Source: Fictibacillus phosphorivorans (GTDB lineage: Bacteria; Bacillota; Bacilli; Bacillales; Fictibacillaceae). Taken from it: a stretch of DNA of 64,000 nt. The stretch covers positions 1,436,177 through 1,500,176 of the forward strand of contig NZ_VDZU01000001.1 in the NCBI RefSeq assembly GCF_007673525.1, in the 5' to 3' direction. Below the pieces are notes generated by a model. The model did not search any database. It had not been told where the DNA came from and saw nothing but the letters and a program-made list of their open reading frames with translations. Every line of letters begins with the position of its first letter. Position 1 is the stretch's first letter. Both the position numbers and the translations under genes were made by a program. Shown here piece after piece: positions 57,167 through 64,000 of the stretch.

Positions 57167-58044
57167 TGCCATTAATCAATAAAGAATCTGTTAAAAAAAG
57201 AATGGGAACGAGATTAGCAGCAAATGGGGTTGCTAAATTCCTTTTTATACTTGCAACGTGTTTTTCTTTACTCGTACTAGGAGTTTTGATCTACAGAATC
57301 TTATCAGAAGGTCTGCCCTATCTAAGTTTGGATTTTATTACGAATTTTGCATCCCGAATGCCTGAACGTGCTGGTATATGGGCTGCGCTACTCGGTACGA
57401 TCTGGGTAATGGCTGTAACTGCACCGGTCTCATTTATTCTTGGTGTCGGTACGGCGATCTATTTAGAAGAATATGCGAAAAAGAATGCTTTTACAAAGTT
57501 CGTTCAAATCAATATTTCTAATTTAGCAGGTGTTCCATCAATCGTTTTCGGATTGTTAGGTCTAACGATTTTCGTTCGTCTACTTGGTTTAGGATCTAGT
57601 GTTCTTGCAGGTGGTTTGACGATGAGCCTTTTAATTCTTCCTGTAATCGTTGTTGCTTCACAAGAAGCGATACGAACTGTGCCGAGAGAAATCCGAGAAG
57701 CTTCTTTCGGGATGGGTGCTACTAAATGGCAGACGATTAGAAGAATAGTGTTCCCTGCAGCGCTTCCTGGGATTTTAACAGGAACGATTCTTGCTTTATC
57801 ACGTGCTGTAGGTGAGACTGCACCTCTATTAGTACTAGGTGCATTAGCTTATGTAGCATTTGTTCCAGAAAACATCTTCTCGCAGTTCACAGTGTTACCA
57901 ATTCAGCTGTATAACTGGACGAGCAGACCACAAGAAGAGTTCCATATGATTGCAGCAAGTGGAATTATCATCTTGTTGATTATCTTGCTGATCATGAATT
58001 CAATCGCAGTATTGATTCGAAATAAGTTTCATAAACGCTTCTAA
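57166..58044 (+). CDS. pstA: Phosphate ABC transporter permease PstA
   Basis: A 292-residue membrane subunit paired with PstC. Six helices and the EAA loop (IREASFGMGATKWQTIRRIVFPAALPG) are visible, with NLAGVPSIVFGLLGL as the PstA/PstC signature. It starts on the last base of the pstC stop, so translation is coupled, and GGGAGGA lies upstream. Confidence 0.95.
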   Translation: MPLINKESVKKRMGTRLAANGVAKFLFILATCFSLLVLGVLIYRILSEGLPYLSLDFITNFASRMPERAGIWAALLGTIWVMAVTAPVSFILGVGTAIYLEEYAKKNAFTKFVQINISNLAGVPSIVFGLLGLTIFVRLLGLGSSVLAGGLTMSLLILPVIVVASQEAIRTVPREIREASFGMGATKWQTIRRIVFPAALPGILTGTILALSRAVGETAPLLVLGALAYVAFVPENIFSQFTVLPIQLYNWTSRPQEEFHMIAASGIIILLIILLIMNSIAVLIRNKFHKRF

Positions 58045-58066
58045 TTGAGAGTAGGAGGACGAGAAC

Positions 58067-58876
58067 ATGGATATTACAATCAACAAACAAATGGTTCAAA
58101 AAAATGAAAAAGAACAGGATTTTACACCTGTTTTTAAGATCAATAATCTAAACTTGTGGTACGGACAGGATCATGCCTTAAAAGATATTAAATTTGATAT
58201 TCCAGAAAAACAGGTTACTGCTATCATCGGTCCATCAGGATGCGGAAAGTCAACATTTATTAAAACGTTGAACAGAATGGTAGAGATGGTACCTATCGTA
58301 CGTATGTCTGGAGAAATTGTATACCGTGAGAAGAATATTTTTAATCCGAAGTATGGTGTAGAAGAACTTCGTACCCAAGTCGGTATGGTGTTTCAAAAAC
58401 CAAATCCGTTTCCTAAATCTATTTATGAGAATGTAGCTTACGGACCACGGATTCATGGAATTAAGAATAAAAAAGTCTTAGATGAAGTTGTAGAGAAAAG
58501 TTTAAGAGGTGCTGCTATCTGGGACGAAGTAAAAGACCGTCTTCATGAGAATGCATACGGCTTATCAGGTGGTCAACAACAGCGTTTATGTATCGCTAGA
58601 TGCTTAGCGATCGAACCAGATGTCATTCTTATGGATGAACCTACTTCTGCGCTAGACCCGATCTCTACTTTAAAGGTTGAAGAGCTCGTACAAGAGCTTA
58701 AGAAAGACTACAGCATTGTTATTGTTACACATAACATGCAACAAGCAGCTCGTATATCTGATCGCACGGCATTCTTCCTTAATGGAGAAGTTGTGGAATA
58801 TACAGATACGAGCACATTGTTCTCAAATCCATCGGATAAGCGAACAGAAGATTATATTACAGGACGATTCGGTTAA
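58067..58876 (+). CDS. pstB: Phosphate ABC transporter ATP-binding protein PstB
   Basis: A 269-residue ABC ATPase of the Pst importer: Walker [18 protein letters not shown], PstB-specific [21 protein letters not shown], signature [16 protein letters not shown], Walker [15 protein letters not shown]-loop VTHNM. It follows pstA by 22 bp. Only one pstB is present, while B. subtilis has two (pstBA and pstBB). Confidence 0.97.
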   Translation: MDITINKQMVQKNEKEQDFTPVFKINNLNLWYGQDHALKDIKFDIPEKQVTAIIGPSGCGKSTFIKTLNRMVEMVPIVRMSGEIVYREKNIFNPKYGVEELRTQVGMVFQKPNPFPKSIYENVAYGPRIHGIKNKKVLDEVVEKSLRGAAIWDEVKDRLHENAYGLSGGQQQRLCIARCLAIEPDVILMDEPTSALDPISTLKVEELVQELKKDYSIVIVTHNMQQAARISDRTAFFLNGEVVEYTDTSTLFSNPSDKRTEDYITGRFG

Positions 58877-58900
58877 TCAAAGAAAATAGGAGTGAGATAA

Positions 58901-59560
58901 ATGGTTGTTCGTGAAAATTTTCAGCTTCAGTTAGAAGAGATGAAACAAGCGATCGTACAGATCTCTAAATTGACAGAGGAAGCATTAGAACTTTCTGTTG
59001 AAGCATTAAAGAATCAAGATCTCGATAAAGCCCTACAGATTATTGAAAATGATAATCGTATCAATGTCCTTGAAGATGAAATCAACGACATGGCCATTCT
59101 ATTAATCGCTAAACAAGCACCTGTAGCATCTGACCTTAGACGAATCATTGCTGCCATCAAAATATCATCAGATATTGAACGAATGGCTGACTTTGCTGTT
59201 AATATTGCGAAGTCTACGATTCGAATCGGAAAACAAGAGCTCATCAAACCTTTAGAAGAGCTTCCTAAGATGGCACATCATGCGATCGCTATGCTAACAA
59301 CTGCTACCAAGGCATATGTGGAAGAAGATGTGGCTCTAGCGAAGCAACTAGCAGAACTAGACGATGAAGTAGATGAAACGTACGGAAAGATTATTAAAGA
59401 ACTATTAGAGCTTATGACAAAAAATCCTGAACATCTTTCTCAGATCAGTCAGCTTCTGTTTGTGTGCCGATATATCGAGCGTACAGCGGACCACGCAACG
59501 AATATTGCAGAAAGCATCATCTTCCTTGTAAAAGGGAAGAGATATGGTTTAAACGATTAA
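58901..59560 (+). CDS. phoU: Phosphate signalling protein PhoU
   Basis: A 219-residue all-helical protein with two PhoU three-helix bundles, each holding the ERMADFAVNIA / ERTADHATNIAES metal-binding motif. PhoU damps Pst transport and PhoR signalling. The ATG follows AGGAGTG. B. subtilis lacks phoU in its pst operon, so its presence here is a difference. A strong terminator follows. Confidence 0.96.
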   Translation: MVVRENFQLQLEEMKQAIVQISKLTEEALELSVEALKNQDLDKALQIIENDNRINVLEDEINDMAILLIAKQAPVASDLRRIIAAIKISSDIERMADFAVNIAKSTIRIGKQELIKPLEELPKMAHHAIAMLTTATKAYVEEDVALAKQLAELDDEVDETYGKIIKELLELMTKNPEHLSQISQLLFVCRYIERTADHATNIAESIIFLVKGKRYGLND

Positions 59561-59566
59561 ACAAAT

Positions 59567-59609
59567 AAAAGAAGCGAGCACTGAAATGATCAGTGCTCGC
59601 TTCTTTTTA
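59567..59609 (+). terminator. Intrinsic terminator of the pst operon
   Basis: AGAAGCGAGCACTGA and TCAGTGCTCGCTTCT form a perfect 15-bp stem with a 5-base loop, followed by T. Confidence 0.92.
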
Positions 59610-59624
59610 TATTGCTCTTTTCTA

Positions 59625-60035
59625 AAAGATTGTTGTTTTGAACTCCTTGTCTCCTTTGACAATTGATTGGAGTGGAAGGTGCGTGCCTACCACCTGAAAT
59701 GCATCTCGTAAGGCATGCGACGAGGAAGCTTACTCCGCTAGCATTAACTTGTAGACGCAGGAGCAAGGAGCATAAAGGCGGGCAGTTTGAAAAGTGGAAG
59801 TGGCTTGACAGCCCTGACAAGCAAAAGTTGAATGGGCTATGAAGGCGCATTTTGCTCATCACAGACCGTTCAACTTTTGACCTCGAGAGGCTAGCCACTG
59901 CAACTAGACAGCTGAGCCACTTAAGAGTGAAACGTTCGAATGTAACTCACCGTCTGCCCCGTGGGAAGCGAGCAAGCCCTGGAACGGAAATCTTTCAAAA
60001 GCAACAAAGTTTACGAAAACAGCCTTTATTATGTT
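59625..60035 (+). repeat. Interspersed structured repeat, copy E (longest, composite)
   Basis: It begins TTGATTGGAGTGGAAGGTGCG and ends GGAACGGAAATC, TTTCAAAAGCAACAAAGTTT and ACGAAAACAG. Inside are the module shared with copy D (about 59685-59770), a long arm with an exact 11-bp inverted repeat (CAAAAGTTGAA 59822-59832 with TTCAACTTTTG 59869-59879), and the centre shared with copy C (CACTTAAGAGTGAAACGTTCGAATG). It fills the 480-bp gap between phoU and yqzC; no gene is seen there. Confidence 0.75.
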
Positions 60036-60043
60036 ATGTAGAA

Positions 60044-60511
60044 TTATGAACTTGTTATTTCTTTCGCGATCTCATCAAAACTCATTTTACTGTTTACTTG
60101 ATGAGATTCAGCTCTTACTGCACCTTCTAAATTGTTCGTACGCAAATATTTTAAGAACTCATCACTATTTTTAATGATGTTTTCTTTTTGCAGAAGGTCG
60201 CATACTTCTCCAGTACTCATTCCTTGAGTAATTGTTAAAGTCATCTGATACACCTTATCTTCCTCTTTTGGAGGAACGGTTTTAGGTTCTTCTTTTGCAA
60301 CCGGAGCCGCAGCTGTTTCAGTATCTTTAAGTGAAGTATACTCTTCCTTTGAAATTGCTAATTCGCCTTTTTCAGAAAGATATTGAGCTACCGATTCTTC
60401 TGTTAGTTCAGAAGTTTTATCAGCATCATCAGCCGTATAATAAAAACCAGCCAAAATTCCTGTTGAAAGGATTATACCTGCTGAAAATCCGCGAAGGTTT
60501 TTGCTTGTCAT
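60044..60511 (-). CDS. yqzC: YqzC-like membrane-anchored protein (MltG/YceG-like C-terminus)
   Basis: A 155-residue protein with one N-terminal membrane helix (about residues 8-25), a Lys/Glu/Pro-rich linker and a C-terminal domain with LTITQGMSTGEVCDLLQKENII, the LysM-like fold found before the catalytic part of YceG/MltG transglycosylases. The catalytic domain is absent, so it is not an active transglycosylase. I use ATG 60511, which has 8-base spacing from GAGGGG. It follows yqzD on the minus strand, as in B. subtilis next to the pst genes. Confidence 0.75.
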   Translation of the reverse strand: MTSKNLRGFSAGIILSTGILAGFYYTADDADKTSELTEESVAQYLSEKGELAISKEEYTSLKDTETAAAPVAKEEPKTVPPKEEDKVYQMTLTITQGMSTGEVCDLLQKENIIKNSDEFLKYLRTNNLEGAVRAESHQVNSKMSFDEIAKEITSS

Positions 60512-60530
60512 ACTCATTACCCCTCACAAA

Positions 60531-60722
60531 TTAGTTCTTATCGTTAATCATCATTTCATCTTCAAGAACTTTTAGTTTCTTTTTTATTTGATAGATCTCT
60601 TTCATTAACTGAATAGTAAAGTTCTCGAGCTGTGTTTCAACTGAAGCTTCCTTGTTTTTTCTAAAGGAAAGAATCAAAAGAATAACACCTACTAGTAACA
60701 ATCCAAAAATAGCAAACTCCAT
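60531..60722 (-). CDS. yqzD: YqzD-like small membrane protein
   Basis: A 63-residue protein with one N-terminal transmembrane helix (about residues 3-20, FAIFGLLLVGVILLILS) and a charged coiled coil (ENFTIQLMKEIYQIKKKLK). GGGAGGATATT precedes the ATG. It is 19 bp upstream of yqzC on the same strand, so the two form an operon of unknown function. Confidence 0.78.
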   Translation of the reverse strand: MEFAIFGLLLVGVILLILSFRKNKEASVETQLENFTIQLMKEIYQIKKKLKVLEDEMMINDKN

Positions 60723-61090
60723 AATATCCTCCCTAATTTAAAGCTATACTCTTTACTTTTATAACATAGTATTCTGCTGTGGTATAGGTTTTTTCGCAAA
60801 AGTTTACACAAATTACTACAATTCGACTATATTCTCATTTTAATCCATTAGAACCGTTGAAAGTTGGAAATAAAAACGACGATTTTTGTCTTACTTTGTC
60901 AATTTGACAGAATAATCAGAGATATTAACCGGTTACAAAAACTTTACATATTCGGAAATCTCAAGTGGGATAAGGAAGCGCCATTTTTCGACTTTTTTGA
61001 CACATTGTATATAAAAATATCCAGTGATACGATTATAAAAAATACGGTAATAAAAAATCATTTCTTAGAATAATTGATTAGGATGAGGTG
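60723..61090. other. Intergenic AT-rich region without a credible gene
   Basis: This 368-bp divergent gap is AT-rich. A 69-codon UUG-start frame on the plus strand has no ribosome site and no recognisable protein. TTGACA occurs at 60904 and 60997, but neither has a fitting -10. The promoters of yqzD and the DUF4912 operon must lie here, yet I could not place them. Confidence 0.5.
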
Positions 61091-61738
61091 ATGAACTTGA
61101 TCGAAGATATTGTCAAATTAAAGGAAAACGGATTAACCCTTCAAGAGATCGCACAAAGGATGAACATGTCTTTAGGAAAGGTTCAGTATCGCTGGAACAA
61201 ATATCGGCAGCAGCAAACACCATCGAATCATGAACTTCCATCTCAGCCCGTTCTTAAAGAAGAGAAGTGGTCTATGCCTTTTGAATATGAAGAGGCAAAT
61301 GTTCATCTGATGCCAAGGACTTCAGATAGTTTGTATGTGTATTGGAGTTTTTCAGAATCAACAAAACAGATGGCAGAACATCATTTCCGCACAAAATGGG
61401 AAGACCTTCCTTCGATATTGAAAATCTATGACGTAACTGACATCGACTTTTTCGGCCATAATGCTCATCGAACATTTGAGGTAGTGCTACCTCCGATGAC
61501 CAACAATTGGTTTCTTCATTCCTTAGAATCTGGAAGAACTTATATCGTTGATATTGGTACGCAAACATTTGATGGCAGTTTTTTTACTTTATTACGATCA
61601 AATCCTGCAGAGACTAGTCCTTCGCTATTTAACAGTTTTCATGATGAAAAGATCGACAGATGGAAACACCAAAATGTTGAACAACCCGAATGGCTAGAAA
61701 ACTTCTCGACATATTCATATTATCAAAAAATTAGATAG
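61091..61738 (+). CDS. DUF4912 protein with N-terminal helix-turn-helix
   Basis: A 215-residue protein. Residues 1-40 form a helix-turn-helix (IVKLKENGLTLQEIAQRMNM, LGKVQYRWNKYRQ), followed by a linker and a DUF4912 beta domain with LYVYWSFSE, KIYDVTDIDFFGHNAHRTFE and SGRTYIVDIGTQ. DUF4912 proteins are often found beside GH57 enzymes; a carbohydrate-binding or regulatory role is possible but unproven. The start (ATG 61091) follows GGATGAGG closely; UUG 61097 is an alternative. It lies 11 bp before the branching enzyme-glycosyltransferase fusion. Confidence 0.85.
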   Translation: MNLIEDIVKLKENGLTLQEIAQRMNMSLGKVQYRWNKYRQQQTPSNHELPSQPVLKEEKWSMPFEYEEANVHLMPRTSDSLYVYWSFSESTKQMAEHHFRTKWEDLPSILKIYDVTDIDFFGHNAHRTFEVVLPPMTNNWFLHSLESGRTYIVDIGTQTFDGSFFTLLRSNPAETSPSLFNSFHDEKIDRWKHQNVEQPEWLENFSTYSYYQKIR

Positions 61739-61749
61739 GAGAGTAAAAC

Positions 61750-64000
61750 ATGTCTAACGGGTATTTTTCATTAGTCTTGCACGCTCACCTTCCTTATGTG
61801 AGGCATAAAGAAGCGAATCGGTTAGAGGAAAGATGGGTATTTGAGGCACTTACTGAGACATATATCCCGTTGTTATGGGTACTCGAAGAACAGCCTGAAG
61901 CCTTGTCTTGGACCCTATCATTCTCACCTCCTTTGTTGGAGTTATTAAACGATCCAGTCATTCAAAAGCGTTATCTAGAACATTTAGACCTTACGATAAA
62001 ATTGGTTAAAAAAGAAAAAAAGCATTCTATTAATAAGGAAGAAGAAAAAATTATCGATTTTTACGAAGAACGCTATAAAAGAATCATGGAAACTTATCAA
62101 GAATTCGATTGTAAAGTTACAGATGCTTATAAGCGCTATATGGATATAGGGAAGGTTTATTGCATTACTTCCTCTGCAACCCACGCGTTCCTTCCCTATG
62201 TTCAAACTGAGCAAGGAGTTAAGGCTCAGATCTTTGCAGGCGTTCAAACTTTTGAAAAGTATTTTGGTGAAAAGCCTAAAGGCTTCTGGCTACCAGAATG
62301 TGCATACTCTCCCGGCGTAGATAAAGCGTTAGCTGATGCAGGGATACAGTTTACTTTTGTAGATGAAGAAACTTTACTCCGAAGTAAGCCTGTTCCATCA
62401 AAAGGTATTGGAGCACCTGTTTATTCTCCACATGGGGTAGCACTGTTCTCACGAAATCAATGCATCTCAGAAACGATATGGAATTCTTCTGTTGGTTATC
62501 CGGGTGATTTTGATTATAGAGAGTTTTATCGAGATGTTGCTTATGAACGGGAGAACGAATATATAAAGAGCTTCATACATCCAGAAGGAATTCGAGTTGA
62601 TACAGGTTTAAAGTATTGGCGAATAACTGGGGAAACGGAGAACAAGGACTGGTACCAAAGAGACTGGGCATTAAATAAAGTACAGAATCATGCTAATGAT
62701 TTTTGTCATCGTATTAAAGAATATCTACATACCAACGAACAATCTTACCCTCCTCAATTAATAACTGCACCATTTGATGCAGAACTATTTGGACACTGGT
62801 GGTTTGAAGGACCAGAATTTTTACTTCAATCCATGAACGTTTCAACTGAACAAAACATCACGTGGATCACACCTCAAGAATTTTTAACAAGACATTATCA
62901 AGATTTAGAAACTGTAAGACCATGCTTTTCAACATGGGGACGAAACCAAACAGGCGAAGTATGGCTGAATGAGTCAAACGCTTGGATGTATAGACACCTG
63001 CATCACTGTGAAAGAAAACTTGTTCAACTCGCAGCTCGTCTTTCACATGACGAACCTAACATCGTTATGGAACGTTATGCAGATCAGATGGTTCGCGAAT
63101 GGATGCTTGCCGCTAGTTCTGATTGGGCTTTTATCATTGAAGGCAATAGTGCAACAGAATATGCCAAGTCAAGATTCCAAGAACATATCGAGAGGTTTCA
63201 TGAACTGTATCGATCGATTGAAAATAAGACGTATCAGCTTTCAGAGATAGCAGACTATGAAAACAAATATCCTTTCATGTTAACAACTGGCTTATGGCAC
63301 TTTTTTAAGAGTAAACATGATGAATACGTAGCTTCTCAGTACAATGAACTAAAAGCTAAAGGCAAAAAGAAGATATTAATGCTTTCATGGGAGTTCCCTC
63401 CTATGGTAGTGGGTGGGTTAGCACGGCATGTATTCGATCTTTCAAGAAAATTGGTCGAGCAAGGAACGGAAGTATATGTTATTACATCTTCTGTTCCAGG
63501 ATATCCGGAACATGAAGTGAACAACGGAGTACATGTATACCGAGTTGCTGGTAAACAGCCGAAGTTTGAGTCGTTTTTCCACTGGACTGGAAGCTTGAAT
63601 TTGGCCATTACGGAACAAGCGATGGCATTAGCAAATAAGTTTGATTTTGATTGCATTCATGCTCATGATTGGCTTGTCTCTGTTTCGGCACTAGCCATTA
63701 AGAAAGAATTAAACATTCCGTTGATCACCACAATTCATGCAACAGAACATGGAAGAAACAATGGGATTACATCACCCCTTCAATACGAGATCAATCAGAA
63801 AGAATGGGAACTGATGGATGGATCAGACAGTCTGATCGTATGCAGTGACTATATGAAGAATGAGTTAACCGGGGTCTTTAGTATCCAGGAAGAAAAGATA
63901 ACGATTCTACCAAACGGAATAGATCCAGAACAAATCACATTCCAATCAAGTCCTTCGATAGAAGATAAAAACGATCATAACCTTCTTCTTTTTTCGGTTG
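61750..64000 (+). CDS. GH57/DUF1957 glucan branching enzyme fused to GT4 glycosyltransferase (partial at the 3' side)
   Basis: The frame is open from ATG 61750 to the window end (750 codons so far). Residues 1-about 520 are a GH57 alpha-glucan branching enzyme: LVLHAHLPYVRH at the start, nucleophile in WLPECAYSPG (Glu183), second catalytic residue in APFDAELFGHWWFEGP (Asp343), and a DUF1957 C-terminal helical part (EWMLAASSDWAFI). From about residue 538 a GT4 glycosyltransferase begins: KKILMLSWEFPPMVVGGLAR, IHAHDWLVSVSA, TTIHATEHGRN, VCSDYMKNEL and ILPNGIDP. AGGAGAG precedes the ATG. It probably makes a branched alpha-glucan; the product is unknown. Confidence 0.9.
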   Translation, partial: MSNGYFSLVLHAHLPYVRHKEANRLEERWVFEALTETYIPLLWVLEEQPEALSWTLSFSPPLLELLNDPVIQKRYLEHLDLTIKLVKKEKKHSINKEEEKIIDFYEERYKRIMETYQEFDCKVTDAYKRYMDIGKVYCITSSATHAFLPYVQTEQGVKAQIFAGVQTFEKYFGEKPKGFWLPECAYSPGVDKALADAGIQFTFVDEETLLRSKPVPSKGIGAPVYSPHGVALFSRNQCISETIWNSSVGYPGDFDYREFYRDVAYERENEYIKSFIHPEGIRVDTGLKYWRITGETENKDWYQRDWALNKVQNHANDFCHRIKEYLHTNEQSYPPQLITAPFDAELFGHWWFEGPEFLLQSMNVSTEQNITWITPQEFLTRHYQDLETVRPCFSTWGRNQTGEVWLNESNAWMYRHLHHCERKLVQLAARLSHDEPNIVMERYADQMVREWMLAASSDWAFIIEGNSATEYAKSRFQEHIERFHELYRSIENKTYQLSEIADYENKYPFMLTTGLWHFFKSKHDEYVASQYNELKAKGKKKILMLSWEFPPMVVGGLARHVFDLSRKLVEQGTEVYVITSSVPGYPEHEVNNGVHVYRVAGKQPKFESFFHWTGSLNLAITEQAMALANKFDFDCIHAHDWLVSVSALAIKKELNIPLITTIHATEHGRNNGITSPLQYEINQKEWELMDGSDSLIVCSDYMKNELTGVFSIQEEKITILPNGIDPEQITFQSSPSIEDKNDHNLLLFSV

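Noticed and set aside
59852..60049. Open frame inside repeat copy E
   Set aside because: Lies entirely in repeat DNA and ends in yqzC antisense; no support for translation.
60864..61073. 69-codon frame before the DUF4912 gene
   Set aside because: UUG start without ribosome site, no recognisable domain, AT-rich intergenic composition.

Overview
The window reads as a chromosomal core region of a spore-forming, low-to-medium GC Bacillota of the family Bacillaceae. The gene order follows the Bacillus subtilis hrcA-to-pst stretch almost gene for gene. Sporulation genes (yqfC, yqfD), Gram-positive-type DnaK, SigA and many UUG starts with strong GGAGG ribosome sites support this. A Fictibacillus-like genus is my guess from the overall style and the interspersed repeats; that is inference, not proof.

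Layout. 1-7.2 kb: heat-shock and translation-modification operon (hrcA end, grpE, dnaK, dnaJ, prmA, rsmE, mtaB). 7.4-8.8 kb: deoC, rpsU, yqeY. 8.9-11.7 kb: NfeD protease, FloA flotillin and a small partner behind a sigma-W-like promoter. 11.8-18.7 kb: sporulation pair yqfC-yqfD, then phoH, pgpH, ybeY, dgkA, cdd, era. 19.0-25.3 kb: yqzL, recO, ccpN, PDRP kinase, yqxD, dnaG, sigA (no glyQS here). 25.5-28.3 kb: CcpA-controlled acyl-CoA dehydrogenase and acyl-CoA synthetase. 28.5-35.3 kb: cccA, trmK, nif3, ispH, yqfQ, cshB, nfo, yqfT. 35.4-36.7 kb: purine-type permease. 37-42.8 kb: two metal ABC importers, one behind an MntR-like operator and one behind a Zur-like operator and followed by zur and a Cys/His-rich DUF1540 protein. 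42.9-49.4 kb: ispG, LysM protein and several membrane or secreted proteins. 49.5-50.2 kb: six tRNA genes plus a possible tRNA fossil. 50.4-54.9 kb: sodA, MFS transporter, pbpA. 55-59.6 kb: pstS-C-A-B-phoU behind a four-repeat Pho box. 60-64 kb: yqzC/yqzD, a DUF4912 protein and the start of a GH57 branching enzyme fused in frame to a GT4 glycosyltransferase.

Most genes are housekeeping. The more unusual content is: a modular, foldable intergenic repeat family (five copies and one probable remnant); the GH57-GT4 fusion with its DUF4912 neighbour; several leader hairpins (ispH, purine permease, pbpA); a terminator hairpin whose 3' arm is the yqfC ribosome site; and tRNA genes with helix mismatches. 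I found no CRISPR array, insertion sequence, prophage or rRNA gene. Promoter and operator calls come from reading consensus matches by eye.
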